A stretch of DNA of 21,084 nt. Source: Lentisphaeria bacterium UBA1784 (GTDB taxonomy: Bacteria; Verrucomicrobiota; Lentisphaeria; Victivallales; Victivallaceae). Each line of letters starts with the position of its first letter. Position 1 is the stretch's first letter. The DNA lies in NCBI GenBank assembly GCA_002315455.1, contig DCGG01000059.1:11329-32412 (forward strand), in the 5' to 3' direction. Made by a program: the position numbers and the translations under genes. Shown here one piece after another: positions 13,308-21,084 of the stretch. Below the pieces are notes generated by a model, which saw nothing but the letters and a program-made list of their open reading frames with translations, was not told the origin of the DNA and did no database searches.

Positions 13308-14834
13308 ATGAATCGAATCCTGTCTGATGCGCTGAAGTCCCTGAAGATGGATGAGAGCGCTCTCCGCAGCAGTCTTGTGAAGTGCGATGGCGGCGTTGAG
13401 GTCTATGCCACCTCCATCCACAAACTCGGTGTTGCCGTCGTGATGATGGCGCGGGACGCCAAGGAGCGTTTCGTGCTGGTGGTCAGCGATTGCAAGAATA
13501 CCATGCCTTCCGGTTTCGAGGGCGAGACCATTGCGCTGGAAGACGGCGGCGTGGCCCTGAAGGGTGCGCTGACGGCGGCCAACGCGGCCGCGTTGCGTCA
13601 GCACTTCCCCTGGTGCGCGCCCAAGAGCCTCCGCAACGAGCGGACCACGGTGGGATGCGGAGACCGTCTTGGTCTGGCTTCCCGGGGGCACATCCTCGCC
13701 GCCCGGAAGTTCAAGGTCAGCCCGGTTTTGGCCCAGCAGTCCATGCGGGAACTTTCCATGACCGGCCGGACTTTCCAGGGCGTCGTGGATGATGCCACCT
13801 TCATGGTGTATGAGTCCGATTTTCAGGACGGCTACGGTGCCGACGGCGACCACTTGAAGAAGATCCCGGATATCGACGTGGCTCTGGCCGCCGGGATGCC
13901 CATGATCACGCTGGATCTCTCCGACGTGATGAACGCCGCTGCCGGAGATTGGTCCGAACAGCAGGTCCGGGCGGCATTTGCCGAACTGGACACCAAAGTC
14001 AGGAACCGGATCACCGCCGAATACTTCAACAAGGATTTCGTGCTGGGCGAGGGTGTTGCCGTCACTCTGGACGAGGTGACCGCCATGCGCTGTGCGCTCA
14101 TGTACCTCGAAGCGCTGGCTTTCGCCTGCAAAGTGTATGAGCATCTGAAGGCCAAACGCGGCGATGAGTTCGATCTGGAGATCTCTATTGACGAGACCAC
14201 CAGCCCCACGTTGCCCAGCCACCACCTCTTCATCGTCCGGGAACTCTGCCGGAACGGGGTGGAGATCTCCTCGCTGGCTCCCCGCTTTGTCGGAGAGTTC
14301 CAGAAGGCCATCGACTACATCGGCGATCTGGCGGAGTTCGACCGTCAGTTCAAAGTCCACGCGCTCATCGCCAAGGCCTACGGCAACTACAAGATCTCCG
14401 TGCATTCCGGCAGCGACAAGTTCGCGGTCTATCCCACCATCGGTCGGGAGACCAAGGGCTTCCTGCACCTCAAGACCGCCGGTACCAGTTGGCTGGTGGC
14501 GGTGGAGGTCATCGCCCGTCACGATCCCGCGCTCTACCGGGATATGCACAAGTGCGCGCTCAAGAACTTCAACGCGATGCTGGCGCTCTATCACATTACC
14601 GCCGACATCACCAGGATCCCCGCGCTGGATACCCTGAAGGACGCGGAACTGCCCGCCCTCATGGCCATGCCGGAAGCCCGTCAGTTGCTTCACATCACCT
14701 ATGGTCCGATCCTCACCAGCGATCTGCGCGAGCGCTTCTTCAGCGCCATGCACCGGCTGGAGAAGGAGTACGATGCGGCCATTGAGAAGCACTTCGACAA
14801 GCATTTGAGCCTGCTGGGCGCGGAGAAACGGTGA
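13308..14834 (+). CDS. uxaE: Tagaturonate/fructuronate epimerase (UxaE family)
   Basis: UxaE-type enzymes epimerise D-tagaturonate to D-fructuronate, letting galacturonate (pectin) carbon enter the glucuronate branch towards KDG. The protein has 508 residues (Thermotoga relative somewhat shorter). Family-like segments are ATFMVYESDFQDGYGADGDH near 165, SIDETTSPTLPSHH (Asp295, His305/306) and SVHSGSDKFAVYP (His366, Asp370); the Asp/His residues could bind a catalytic metal. It has no signal peptide. AAAGGAG lies just before the ATG at 13308; the frame is open farther upstream, but that extension would overlap the promoter. No other hexuronate genes are in the window, so this is a stand-alone unit. 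Family assignment is from memory of motifs. Confidence 0.82.
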   Translation: MNRILSDALKSLKMDESALRSSLVKCDGGVEVYATSIHKLGVAVVMMARDAKERFVLVVSDCKNTMPSGFEGETIALEDGGVALKGALTAANAAALRQHFPWCAPKSLRNERTTVGCGDRLGLASRGHILAARKFKVSPVLAQQSMRELSMTGRTFQGVVDDATFMVYESDFQDGYGADGDHLKKIPDIDVALAAGMPMITLDLSDVMNAAAGDWSEQQVRAAFAELDTKVRNRITAEYFNKDFVLGEGVAVTLDEVTAMRCALMYLEALAFACKVYEHLKAKRGDEFDLEISIDETTSPTLPSHHLFIVRELCRNGVEISSLAPRFVGEFQKAIDYIGDLAEFDRQFKVHALIAKAYGNYKISVHSGSDKFAVYPTIGRETKGFLHLKTAGTSWLVAVEVIARHDPALYRDMHKCALKNFNAMLALYHITADITRIPALDTLKDAELPALMAMPEARQLLHITYGPILTSDLRERFFSAMHRLEKEYDAAIEKHFDKHLSLLGAEKR

Positions 14835-14912
14835 CCCCGTCTCTCCGGGACTCCCGGCAGAAATGAAAAGCGAAACCATTGACAACCAACTAAAATTTCA
14901 GGAGAAAGTCCC

Positions 14913-15296
14913 ATGTTTAATATGATCGCTGATGCGGCCGCGCAGGCGGCACAGAGCGCTTCCCAGTCCACCCAGTCCGCGCAGACCGCCGCCAAGGCGG
15001 CTCCCGGTGGAGTCGCCGGCCTTCTTGGCAATCCCATGATCCTGATGATTGTGGTCTTTGTGGTCATGATCTTCTTCATGTCCCGTTCCCAGAAGAAACA
15101 GCAGCGGAAGCGGGAGGAGATGCTGGATGCCCTCGCCAAGGGCGCCGAAGTGATGCTGGCAAGCGGCATTTTCGGGACCATCGCGGAAGTCCAGGGGGAC
15201 AGTTTCATCGTGCAGATTGCCGAAGGAGTCAAGATCAAGGTCGCAAAGAACGGCATCGCCGACGTGGTGAAGCGTGCAGATGGGAGTGCCAAGTAA
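14913..15296 (+). CDS. yajC: Preprotein translocase accessory subunit YajC
   Basis: Small membrane protein that associates with SecDF and the SecYEG translocon. It has 127 residues. An Ala/Gln/Ser-rich N-terminal segment (about 1-35) precedes one transmembrane helix at about 41-58 (MILMIVVFVVMIFFM). The signature SRSQKKQQRKREEMLDALAKGAEV and a small beta domain (GIFGTIAEVQGDSFIVQIAEGVKIKVAKNGI) follow. AGGAGA precedes the ATG at 14913. E. coli YajC is 110 residues, so the extra length is the Ala/Gln-rich N-terminus. The stop lies 1 nt before the secDF ATG, consistent with an operon. A TTGACA occurs at 14879 but has no suitably spaced -10. Confidence 0.95.
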   Translation: MFNMIADAAAQAAQSASQSTQSAQTAAKAAPGGVAGLLGNPMILMIVVFVVMIFFMSRSQKKQQRKREEMLDALAKGAEVMLASGIFGTIAEVQGDSFIVQIAEGVKIKVAKNGIADVVKRADGSAK

Positions 15297-15297
15297 T

Positions 15298-17883
15298 ATG
15301 GGTTCCAACGCATTGGTCCTGCGCACGCTGATCGTGGCGGTGGTGGTGGGCATTTTCGCCTGGTCCATGCATCCGCTGCGGGAGCGTGACTACTATGAGG
15401 TGTTTTCCGAGCTTTTCAAGATGCCCGGCGACAAGGAGCTGACTTCGCTGATTAGCGATGCCAAAGCCCTGCAGGCGGCGGATCCCCAACTCTATCAGTC
15501 CCAGGCGCTGCTTCAGGCCGCGGAAAACAAGGGTGTTGATCTGAAAGACCGGGTCAAGGGCGTGGATCTGCAGGATAACCGCGACGTCATGAGCCTGATC
15601 CGGAAGAACGCTTCCAGTTCCATCCGTTTGGGATTGGACCTTGCCGGCGGCGTGGAGTTCATCCTCCAGTTGATCCCGGACGAGGAGTTTCTGAGCAAAC
15701 TCAACGATGCCAAGGAGGGCGAGACCCGGGCCGAGATGGAGCGCCGGATGTCCTCCGAATTCGACCGTTACCGGGACGTGGCCATCGAGATCCTCCGGAA
15801 GCGGCTGGAAGGGCAGAAGATCTATGAAGCGGAGATCGCTCCCTCCGGCAGTGATTACGTGGCGCTCCGGGCGCCCGTGGTCGCCAAGGATGAGAAACTG
15901 AAACTGCTGGAACTGATCAAGATGAGCGCCAAGCTCCGATTCCGTCTGGTCGCTCCCAACAACGAGGAACTTGTGGCTTCTTATCTGCAGGATCCCGTCG
16001 GATTCCAGATCCCGCTGGGATATGAGTTGATGAGCACCAGGGAGTTCCGTTCCGGCGACAAGCCGCAGGTCCGGTACTACTTCGTGGAGAAGCGCGCGCA
16101 AATGGACGGCAAGGGCGTGACGCAGGCCATGGCCACCAAAGACCAGTTCGGCCAGCGGAAGATCGCTCTGGTGTTCAATCAGGAAGGCGCCATGCAGTTC
16201 GGCGAAGTGACCACCCGCAACGTGGGCCGGATGCTGGCCATCGTGCTGGACGGCAAACTCTACTGTGCTCCGGTCATCAACGGCGCCATCACCGGCGGAC
16301 ATGCGGAGATCTCCGGTTCCTTCTCAGAGGAGGAGGCCAAGCAGATCGCCGACGCTCTCGTCAGCGGCAGTTTCCCCTTCCAGATCAAGGTCAATGCGGT
16401 CTTCGATACGGACCCGAAACTGGGGGCCGCAAACGTTTCCAACGGGATCTGGGTGGGCGTGTTCTCACTGGTCTGCGTTGCGATCTTCATGATCCTCTAC
16501 TACCGTTTCAGCGGCATCATCTCCGTGGTGGCTCTGTGGCTCAACATGGTGCTGATCCTCGGCGCCATGGCGGCCTTTGACTGCACGCTGACGCTGCCGG
16601 GCATCGCCGGTATCGTGCTGACGATCGGCATGGCGGTTGACGCCAACGTGCTGGTGTATGAGCGCATCCGCGAGGAACTTGCTTCCGGCAAAAAACTCAT
16701 CAATGCGGTGAACCTCGGCTATGACCGGGCGCTCACCCACGTGCTTGATGCGAACATCACGACGCTCATCACCTCCTTCATTCTGATGTACGTCGGCACC
16801 GGCGCGGTCAAGGGCTTCGCTGTCACGCTGAGCATCGGTATTCTGACCAGCTTGTTCACGGCGCTTTTCGTAACCCGGCTGATCTACGATTACTTGTTCA
16901 AGTACTTCGGCATGGAAAAACTGTCGATGCTGCGTCTTTTCACGCAGACCAAGTTCGACTTCATCGGCATGTGGCACAAGAGCCTCTGCTTCTTCGGGGC
17001 CATGATTCTGCTGCTCGTCGTGCTTCTGGCGGTCCGCGGCAAAGGGATCCTCGGCGTGGACTTCACGGGCGGCACGGTGGTGAGCTTCTCCTACGCGGCG
17101 CAGGTTCCGCAGGACAAGATTGAGAAGGCGCTCCTCGCCGCCGGCTACGATGAACCGCAGGTCACCTACAAATTCAACATCGCGAGCAAGGATTCCGAAC
17201 GCAAACTCGAGATTCTCGTGCGCGGCGAACTCACCAAGAACAACGTCGACCGCAACCCGGCCGAGGTGCTGGCGGGCCAACTCAATGAGAAGTTTCCCGA
17301 GCTGAAGCTTGCCAACGGCTTGGAGAGCAGTGTCGGCGGCTTGATCGGCATGGAGTTCACCAAGGCGGCTCTGCTGGCGATCTTCCTCTCCTTCATCGGC
17401 ATCGGGATCTACATCTCGCTGCGGTATGAGTACACCTACGCGCTCGCCGGCGTGATCTCTCTGCTGGTCGACGTTTCAGTGGTGCTGGCGATCTACCTCG
17501 TCCAGTGGCGCACCATTTCGCTCACGGCGGTGGCGGCCATTCTGACGGTGATCGGCTACTCGATCAACGATAAAGTGGTCATTTTCGACCGCATCCGCGA
17601 GAACCTTGGCAAGAAGGCCAATCAGGATTTCGACGAGGTGGTCAACGCCTCGGTCAACCAGACGCTGAGCCGCACGCTGATCACCAGTGTGACGACCTTC
17701 ATCGTGGTCTTCATATTGTTCCTGGGCGGCGGCGTGGCGATCAACGATTTCGTGCAGATCATGATGCTCGGCGTCATCTTCGGCACCTGTTCATCGATCT
17801 TCTTCGCGGCTCCGCTTGTGGCGCACTGGCACCGCAAGGAAAAGCGTCGGATCGCAAAAGAAACCGCAAAGGAGGAAAAGTAA
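15298..17883 (+). CDS. secDF: Fused protein translocase subunit SecDF
   Basis: Uses the proton motive force to pull secretory proteins through SecYEG. A single 861-residue polypeptide joins SecD and SecF, as in several phyla. The SecD half has TM1 (about 6-22), DLAGGVEF, the periplasmic P1 region, LVFNQEGAMQFGEVT, VLDGKLYCAPVI and VSGSFPFQIKV, then a TM cluster from about 382 with GMAVDANVLVYERIREE (the conserved TM4 Asp). The SecF half starts near 558 with a TM, then GVDFTGGTVVSF and VIGYSINDKVVIFDRIREN. The start at ATG 15298 is preferred over in-frame GTG 15274 and ATG 15280 because GGGAG at 15282-15286 serves it and yajC ends at 15296. Arg codon choice shifts from CGG to CGC between the halves. 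Confidence 0.96.
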   Translation: MGSNALVLRTLIVAVVVGIFAWSMHPLRERDYYEVFSELFKMPGDKELTSLISDAKALQAADPQLYQSQALLQAAENKGVDLKDRVKGVDLQDNRDVMSLIRKNASSSIRLGLDLAGGVEFILQLIPDEEFLSKLNDAKEGETRAEMERRMSSEFDRYRDVAIEILRKRLEGQKIYEAEIAPSGSDYVALRAPVVAKDEKLKLLELIKMSAKLRFRLVAPNNEELVASYLQDPVGFQIPLGYELMSTREFRSGDKPQVRYYFVEKRAQMDGKGVTQAMATKDQFGQRKIALVFNQEGAMQFGEVTTRNVGRMLAIVLDGKLYCAPVINGAITGGHAEISGSFSEEEAKQIADALVSGSFPFQIKVNAVFDTDPKLGAANVSNGIWVGVFSLVCVAIFMILYYRFSGIISVVALWLNMVLILGAMAAFDCTLTLPGIAGIVLTIGMAVDANVLVYERIREELASGKKLINAVNLGYDRALTHVLDANITTLITSFILMYVGTGAVKGFAVTLSIGILTSLFTALFVTRLIYDYLFKYFGMEKLSMLRLFTQTKFDFIGMWHKSLCFFGAMILLLVVLLAVRGKGILGVDFTGGTVVSFSYAAQVPQDKIEKALLAAGYDEPQVTYKFNIASKDSERKLEILVRGELTKNNVDRNPAEVLAGQLNEKFPELKLANGLESSVGGLIGMEFTKAALLAIFLSFIGIGIYISLRYEYTYALAGVISLLVDVSVVLAIYLVQWRTISLTAVAAILTVIGYSINDKVVIFDRIRENLGKKANQDFDEVVNASVNQTLSRTLITSVTTFIVVFILFLGGGVAINDFVQIMMLGVIFGTCSSIFFAAPLVAHWHRKEKRRIAKETAKEEK

Positions 17884-17884
17884 A

Positions 17885-18196
17885 ATGCTCGGAAATCTTG
17901 GAGAGATCGCCAAACTGATGTCCAAATTCAAGGATCTTCAGGGAAGCATGAAAAAATTCAAGGCGGAGATCCCCGATCTGGAGTTTTCCGCGACTTCCCC
18001 CTGCGGCAAGGTCAAAGTGACGCTGACGGGCGAACTGATGCTGAAAAACATCGAGATCGCCGCCGATGCGGAACCCGCCAAAGTTGCCGAGGCGGTTACT
18101 GCCGCCTTCAACTCTGCGGCATTGACCGCCAAGTCGGCGATCCGGGAACGGATGAAGTCCGTGACCGGAGACTTGGGGATCGAACTGCCGTTCTGA
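17885..18196 (+). CDS. ybaB: YbaB/EbfC family nucleoid-associated protein
   Basis: Small dimeric DNA-binding protein linked to nucleoid organisation and recombination. It has 103 residues (typical 100-110). It starts MLGNLGEIAKLMSKFKDLQ with an amphipathic coiled-coil helix, continues with a beta sheet (CGKVKVTLTGELMLKNIEI) and ends with a helix (AAFNSAALTAKSAIRERMKSVTG). AAAGGAGG near the 3' end of secDF is well placed for the ATG, one base after the secDF stop. The family usually sits between dnaX and recR; placement behind secDF is less common and suggests co-transcription with the Sec genes. A strong terminator follows 16 bp later. Confidence 0.92.
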   Translation: MLGNLGEIAKLMSKFKDLQGSMKKFKAEIPDLEFSATSPCGKVKVTLTGELMLKNIEIAADAEPAKVAEAVTAAFNSAALTAKSAIRERMKSVTGDLGIELPF

Positions 18197-18205
18197 AGGA
18201 CGGAA

Positions 18206-18241
18206 TAAAAAAAGCGGGGGTAAGACCCCGCTTTTTTTTTT
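18206..18241 (+). terminator. Bidirectional intrinsic terminator after ybaB
   Basis: AGCGGGG at 18213-18219 pairs with CCCCGCT at 18226-18232 around a GTAAGA loop. It is preceded by seven A at 18206-18212 and followed by nine T at 18233-18241. The A run pairs with the T run and makes it usable from both strands. It closes the yajC-secDF-ybaB unit and insulates the downstream promoter. Confidence 0.95.
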
Positions 18242-18273
18242 GCAGACTCCATTCTCTGCGGCAAAAAGTTCCA

Positions 18274-18302
18274 TTGTTTTTTACCGGATGCCGCGCTATA
18301 TT
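18274..18302 (+). promoter_or_regulatory. Sigma70-type promoter of the FAD oxidoreductase gene
   Basis: TTGTTT at 18274-18279 and TATATT at 18297-18302 are separated by 17 nt. The -10 extends to TATATTAT, identical to that of the uxaE promoter. Initiation near 18309 gives a leader of about 84 nt, which holds no clear operator or riboswitch. This placement also rules out the in-frame ATG codons upstream of about 18309. Confidence 0.7.
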
Positions 18303-18392
18303 ATTTGTATCGCAGTAAAAAAGGACAGACTTCCGACTTTCGGTTTGACAACTGACGCATGGAAGATGATGGGAACGGCAGGAGAAGATATC

Positions 18393-20834
18393 ATGCAAAT
18401 CACAGTGAGAGATTCGGTGGATTTACTGGTTGCGGGCGGCGCCGTGCGCGGCTGCGAGATCGCGCTGGCGGAGCAGAAACGCGGAGCGAAGGTGCTGCTT
18501 GTCACGCCCTTTTCCTATTTCGGCGAGGATGTTTGCGCGTACTTGAAACTGCACGATATCCCGGAGTTTCTTGCAAAGCTGGGCGTCACTGCTCCGGCAA
18601 GACCGGTGCAGATCAAATACGCTCTCGACCGGGTGATGCTGGAAAACCGTGTGCCGTTTTTGTTTCAGACGTTTGTTTTGGGCGTTCAGGGCGACTGCGT
18701 GATCTTCGCCAACCGCGAGGGGCTTTTCGCCGTCCGCGCCCGCGCTGTGCTGGATACAACGCCGTTCCTCACGGCGGCGCATGCAGGCAATATGCCGTTT
18801 GAACCGTTCAACCCGGGGAAATACCGGGCCGTCTGCCGCGCCCTCGTCTCCTGCGAAGAGGGCGAAGCGGAGTACATGGGGGAAGGGAAATTCTACCGTC
18901 TGGAGGAGAAACATACCGAGGTTGAATTGTCCGCATGGCAGGAGGACGCCTTCTTCCGTGCCACGCTTGAGGTGCGGAACAACTGCTGGAGTCCGGCGCA
19001 GTTCCAGTCGGCGGACCTCGTGGAGTTTGCCGGTTTGCCCGCTCCTATGGAGGACTCCGAAAAGTGGATTTTCACCATCGACCAGTACCGCGGCATCCAG
19101 CGCGAAGCTGTTTCCACCGCGCAGACGGTCGCGTGGGATGTTTCCCGCACCCGCAAGGCGGACATCGTCGTCACGGGCGGCGGGACCGCCGGGGCCGCCG
19201 CCGCGATCCCCGGCGCCCAAGCCGGATTGGACACATTGGTTCTGGAACGGCTCTCGCACTTGGGCGGCACTGGCACACAGGGGCGGATCTGCGTCTACTG
19301 GTTCGGGCTCAAAAACGGCTACACCCGGCATCTCGATGAAGAGGTCCGCAAGGCGGCCATGGAGGAGGAAGTCAGCAAACGCTGGCCCTCCGAACCGAAA
19401 CAGCACGTATGGGAACGCGAAAACATCTCCGCGGGAGCCGCCGTCTGGTTCAACACCTTCTGCTGCGCCCTTGAAAAAGAGGACGACAAGATCGTATCGG
19501 TGCTGGCGGCGACTCCCATGGGCGGGATCCGGATCGAAGCCGCGCAATTCCTCGACTGCACCGGCAACGCCGAACTCGCCCGTCTTGCCGGAGCGCCGAC
19601 CGAATTTTCGGCACCGGAAGAACCGGCGTATCAGGGCTCCGGAATGTGCCCCGTGGTGCTGGGGAAAAACTACTCCAACAGCGACTACATGTTCACTGTC
19701 GACGACTCCACGCAGGATGTCAGCCGCGCGTACATTACGGGCCGCGAACGGTGCGCGGCATATTTCGACGTTTCGCAGCTCCCCGGCACCCGCGAACGCC
19801 GCCGGATCATCGGGGAGGTCGTGCTGACGGCCTCCGATTTCTACGCAAAGAAACACTATGACGACACTGTTGCTCTGGCGTGCAGCAACTTCGATACGCA
19901 CGGTTTCACGGTGGCTCCGCTGCTGCTTTTTCACCCGACCGACCACGACCCGTATATCGCAGAGATACCGTTCCGCGCACTGCTCTCCCCCGGTGTCGCC
20001 AACTTGATGACGACCGGCTTGGGCATCAGCGCCCAGCGCGATGCGATGCCGCTCATCCGGATGCAGTCGGATGTGCAGAATCAGGGGTATGCGGCGGGAC
20101 TGCTCGCCGCCGAAGCCGTTCAAAGCGGTCGGGAACTTCGCCGGATCGACCTCGCAAAAGTGCAGGAAAAACTCCGGGCGATGGGATTTTTTACGCCCGA
20201 CTGCGAGATTCCCGAATCCGGACTCAATCAGGATGCGGCCATCTTCGCCGCGCCGGACCTTGCCTCGCTTCGCGCCGACTTTCAGAAAGCGCCGGATTTT
20301 GAAAAGGCGCTCCGGCTCGCGCTGTTGGGGTACAGCGACGGCGCGGAACTCCTCAAAAAGGCCGTTTCTTCCCAGCCGTGGGATGACGGGTGGGACTACC
20401 GTGGCATGGGCCAATTCGGCAAGTCCGTGAGCCGCCTCGACGCCGCGATCATCGCACTGCGGAACTTTGCGGGCGACGCCGCGTTTCTGATGCCGCGCCT
20501 TAAAGAATTGCAGCCGGAGAGCCAATTTTCGCATTTCCGCGCCGTTTCGCTCTATCTGCAGAAACACCCGTCACGCGAGGCTGTTCCGGAACTGCGCCGT
20601 CTGCTCGGCGCTTTCGAGTGCCACGCAAAGGAGGACCTCGCTTCGCTTCTCGATGCGCCGTTTGAGGGACTCACCGATGTCGCGGAACGCAACTTCCAGC
20701 TGCGGGAACTCTACCTTGCGGGGGCGCTGCACGCCTGTGACCCGGCGGATGAACTCGCCAAAAGTTTTCTGGAGCGCTATCAGAAAGGCGTCCACCGGCT
20801 CTACGCGATCTACGCCGGAAAGTGGGGGAAATAG
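18393..20834 (+). CDS. FAD-dependent oxidoreductase with two Rossmann-like modules and a helical C-terminus
   Basis: An 813-residue, probably cytoplasmic flavoprotein of the FAD_oxidored (PF12831-like) type; substrate unknown. Residues about 10-37 (VDLLVAGGAVRGCEIALAEQ) look like a degenerate dinucleotide-binding fold. A canonical one follows at about 256-300, with GGGTAG at 262-267, an acidic LERLSHLGG at the second strand and TGTQGRICVYWFGL. C-terminal residues from about 640 are helical and could be HEAT-like. The ATG at 18393 has AGGAGA 8 nt upstream; in-frame ATG codons at about 18360-18369 lack a ribosome binding site. The gene has its own promoter, is monocistronic, and meets uvrC tail-to-tail after 6 bp. 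Carbohydrate-linked roles would be conjecture. Confidence 0.85.
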   Translation: MQITVRDSVDLLVAGGAVRGCEIALAEQKRGAKVLLVTPFSYFGEDVCAYLKLHDIPEFLAKLGVTAPARPVQIKYALDRVMLENRVPFLFQTFVLGVQGDCVIFANREGLFAVRARAVLDTTPFLTAAHAGNMPFEPFNPGKYRAVCRALVSCEEGEAEYMGEGKFYRLEEKHTEVELSAWQEDAFFRATLEVRNNCWSPAQFQSADLVEFAGLPAPMEDSEKWIFTIDQYRGIQREAVSTAQTVAWDVSRTRKADIVVTGGGTAGAAAAIPGAQAGLDTLVLERLSHLGGTGTQGRICVYWFGLKNGYTRHLDEEVRKAAMEEEVSKRWPSEPKQHVWERENISAGAAVWFNTFCCALEKEDDKIVSVLAATPMGGIRIEAAQFLDCTGNAELARLAGAPTEFSAPEEPAYQGSGMCPVVLGKNYSNSDYMFTVDDSTQDVSRAYITGRERCAAYFDVSQLPGTRERRRIIGEVVLTASDFYAKKHYDDTVALACSNFDTHGFTVAPLLLFHPTDHDPYIAEIPFRALLSPGVANLMTTGLGISAQRDAMPLIRMQSDVQNQGYAAGLLAAEAVQSGRELRRIDLAKVQEKLRAMGFFTPDCEIPESGLNQDAAIFAAPDLASLRADFQKAPDFEKALRLALLGYSDGAELLKKAVSSQPWDDGWDYRGMGQFGKSVSRLDAAIIALRNFAGDAAFLMPRLKELQPESQFSHFRAVSLYLQKHPSREAVPELRRLLGAFECHAKEDLASLLDAPFEGLTDVAERNFQLRELYLAGALHACDPADELAKSFLERYQKGVHRLYAIYAGKWGK

Positions 20835-20840
20835 CCGCTG

Positions 20841-21084
20841 CTACGTCTGCGTTCCGCGAAAGCGGGCGGCGAGTTTGTCGCGCAGTTTCCGGGCGCCTTC
20901 CAAGCCCAGTCCGGGGGCGCACACGGCGATCAGCGCCGGATCGGCGTCGGCAAGGCGCCGCGCGGAACCAAACTTTTTGAGCAGCTGACGCTTGCGCACC
21001 GCACCGATCCCCGGCAGATCGTCGAGCATTGAGTGTTCGATGCGTCGGTCGCGCAACGCCCGGTGGTAGGTGATGGCGAAGCGG
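20841..21084 (-). CDS. uvrC: Excinuclease ABC subunit C, C-terminal part (5' end outside window)
   Basis: UvrC makes the dual incisions of nucleotide excision repair. Only the last 80 residues are visible, reading leftward from the window edge. They begin RFAITYHRALRDRRIEHSML, the junction between the RNase H-like endonuclease domain and the tandem helix-hairpin-helix domain. LDDLPGIGAVRKRQLLKKFGS then gives the first HhH motif and ALIAVCAPGLGLEGARKLRDKL the second. The stop TAG is at 20841-20843. An internal TTG at 21056 could look like a start, but the frame is open to the edge and homologous upstream. It is convergent with the FAD oxidoreductase gene, with only 6 bp between stop codons and no terminator in the gap. 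Confidence 0.92.
   Translation of the reverse strand, partial: RFAITYHRALRDRRIEHSMLDDLPGIGAVRKRQLLKKFGSARRLADADPALIAVCAPGLGLEGARKLRDKLAARFRGTQT

Noticed and set aside
14879..14901. Promoter for yajC based on TTGACA at 14879
   Set aside because: No -10-like hexamer occurs at 16-18 nt; TAAAAT at 14891 is only 6 nt away.
1..21084. CRISPR array, insertion sequence, tRNA or rRNA gene
   Set aside because: No regularly spaced repeats, transposase-like proteins, terminal inverted repeats or tRNA cloverleaf were found in the intergenic gaps, which are all under about 200 bp.

Overview
The window is a GC-rich bacterial chromosome segment dominated by housekeeping genes. Almost all are on the + strand; only the convergent uvrC fragment at the right edge is on the - strand. 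The genes point to a diderm with peptidoglycan, a fused SecDF beside YajC, MurJ and the ribH-nusB order. A UxaE-type hexuronate epimerase and a large two-Rossmann FAD oxidoreductase of a kind I associate with Lentisphaerota/Planctomycetota-like genomes suggest the PVC superphylum, perhaps Lentisphaerota (Victivallales-like). That placement is inference from gene content and needs a marker-gene phylogeny.

Layout. (1) 1-3537, translation block: the 3' end of rnhB, then thrS, infC, rpmI and rplT, closed by a very strong intrinsic terminator at 3485-3537. infC appears to start at an AUU codon, as in E. coli. Both the infC leader and the infC-rpmI spacer are rich in hairpins, as expected if IF3 and L20 autoregulate the cluster. 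(2) 3538-7065: pheS-pheT, both subunits of phenylalanyl-tRNA synthetase. (3) 7098-10753: ribH-nusB-ftsY-ribD-ribE, a tightly packed set combining riboflavin synthesis, transcription antitermination and the SRP receptor. (4) 10750-13147: an unrecognised 268-aa protein overlapping both ribE and murJ (lipid II flippase). (5) 13209-14834: uxaE (tagaturonate epimerase) behind a clear sigma70-type promoter. (6) 14913-18241: yajC-secDF-ybaB ending in a bidirectional terminator. (7) 18274-20834: a separately promoted 813-aa FAD-dependent oxidoreductase, meeting uvrC tail-to-tail with a 6-bp gap.

How the genes work together. thrS/infC/rpmI/rplT/pheST supply tRNA charging and ribosome parts. ribD, ribH and ribE cover the middle and last steps of riboflavin synthesis; the GTP-using and DHBP-forming steps (ribA/ribB) are not in the window. 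ftsY and yajC-secDF serve co-translational targeting and the Sec translocon. uxaE is catabolic and joins the galacturonate and glucuronate branches.

No mobile element, CRISPR array, tRNA or rRNA was seen. I found no convincing wholly new multi-gene system. The best leads are the structured RNA spacers around infC, the AUU start, the coupled 268-aa unknown, the MurJ substitution, the duplicated Rossmann oxidoreductase and a shared TANATTAT -10 motif. No stretch longer than about 200 bases lacks a gene.
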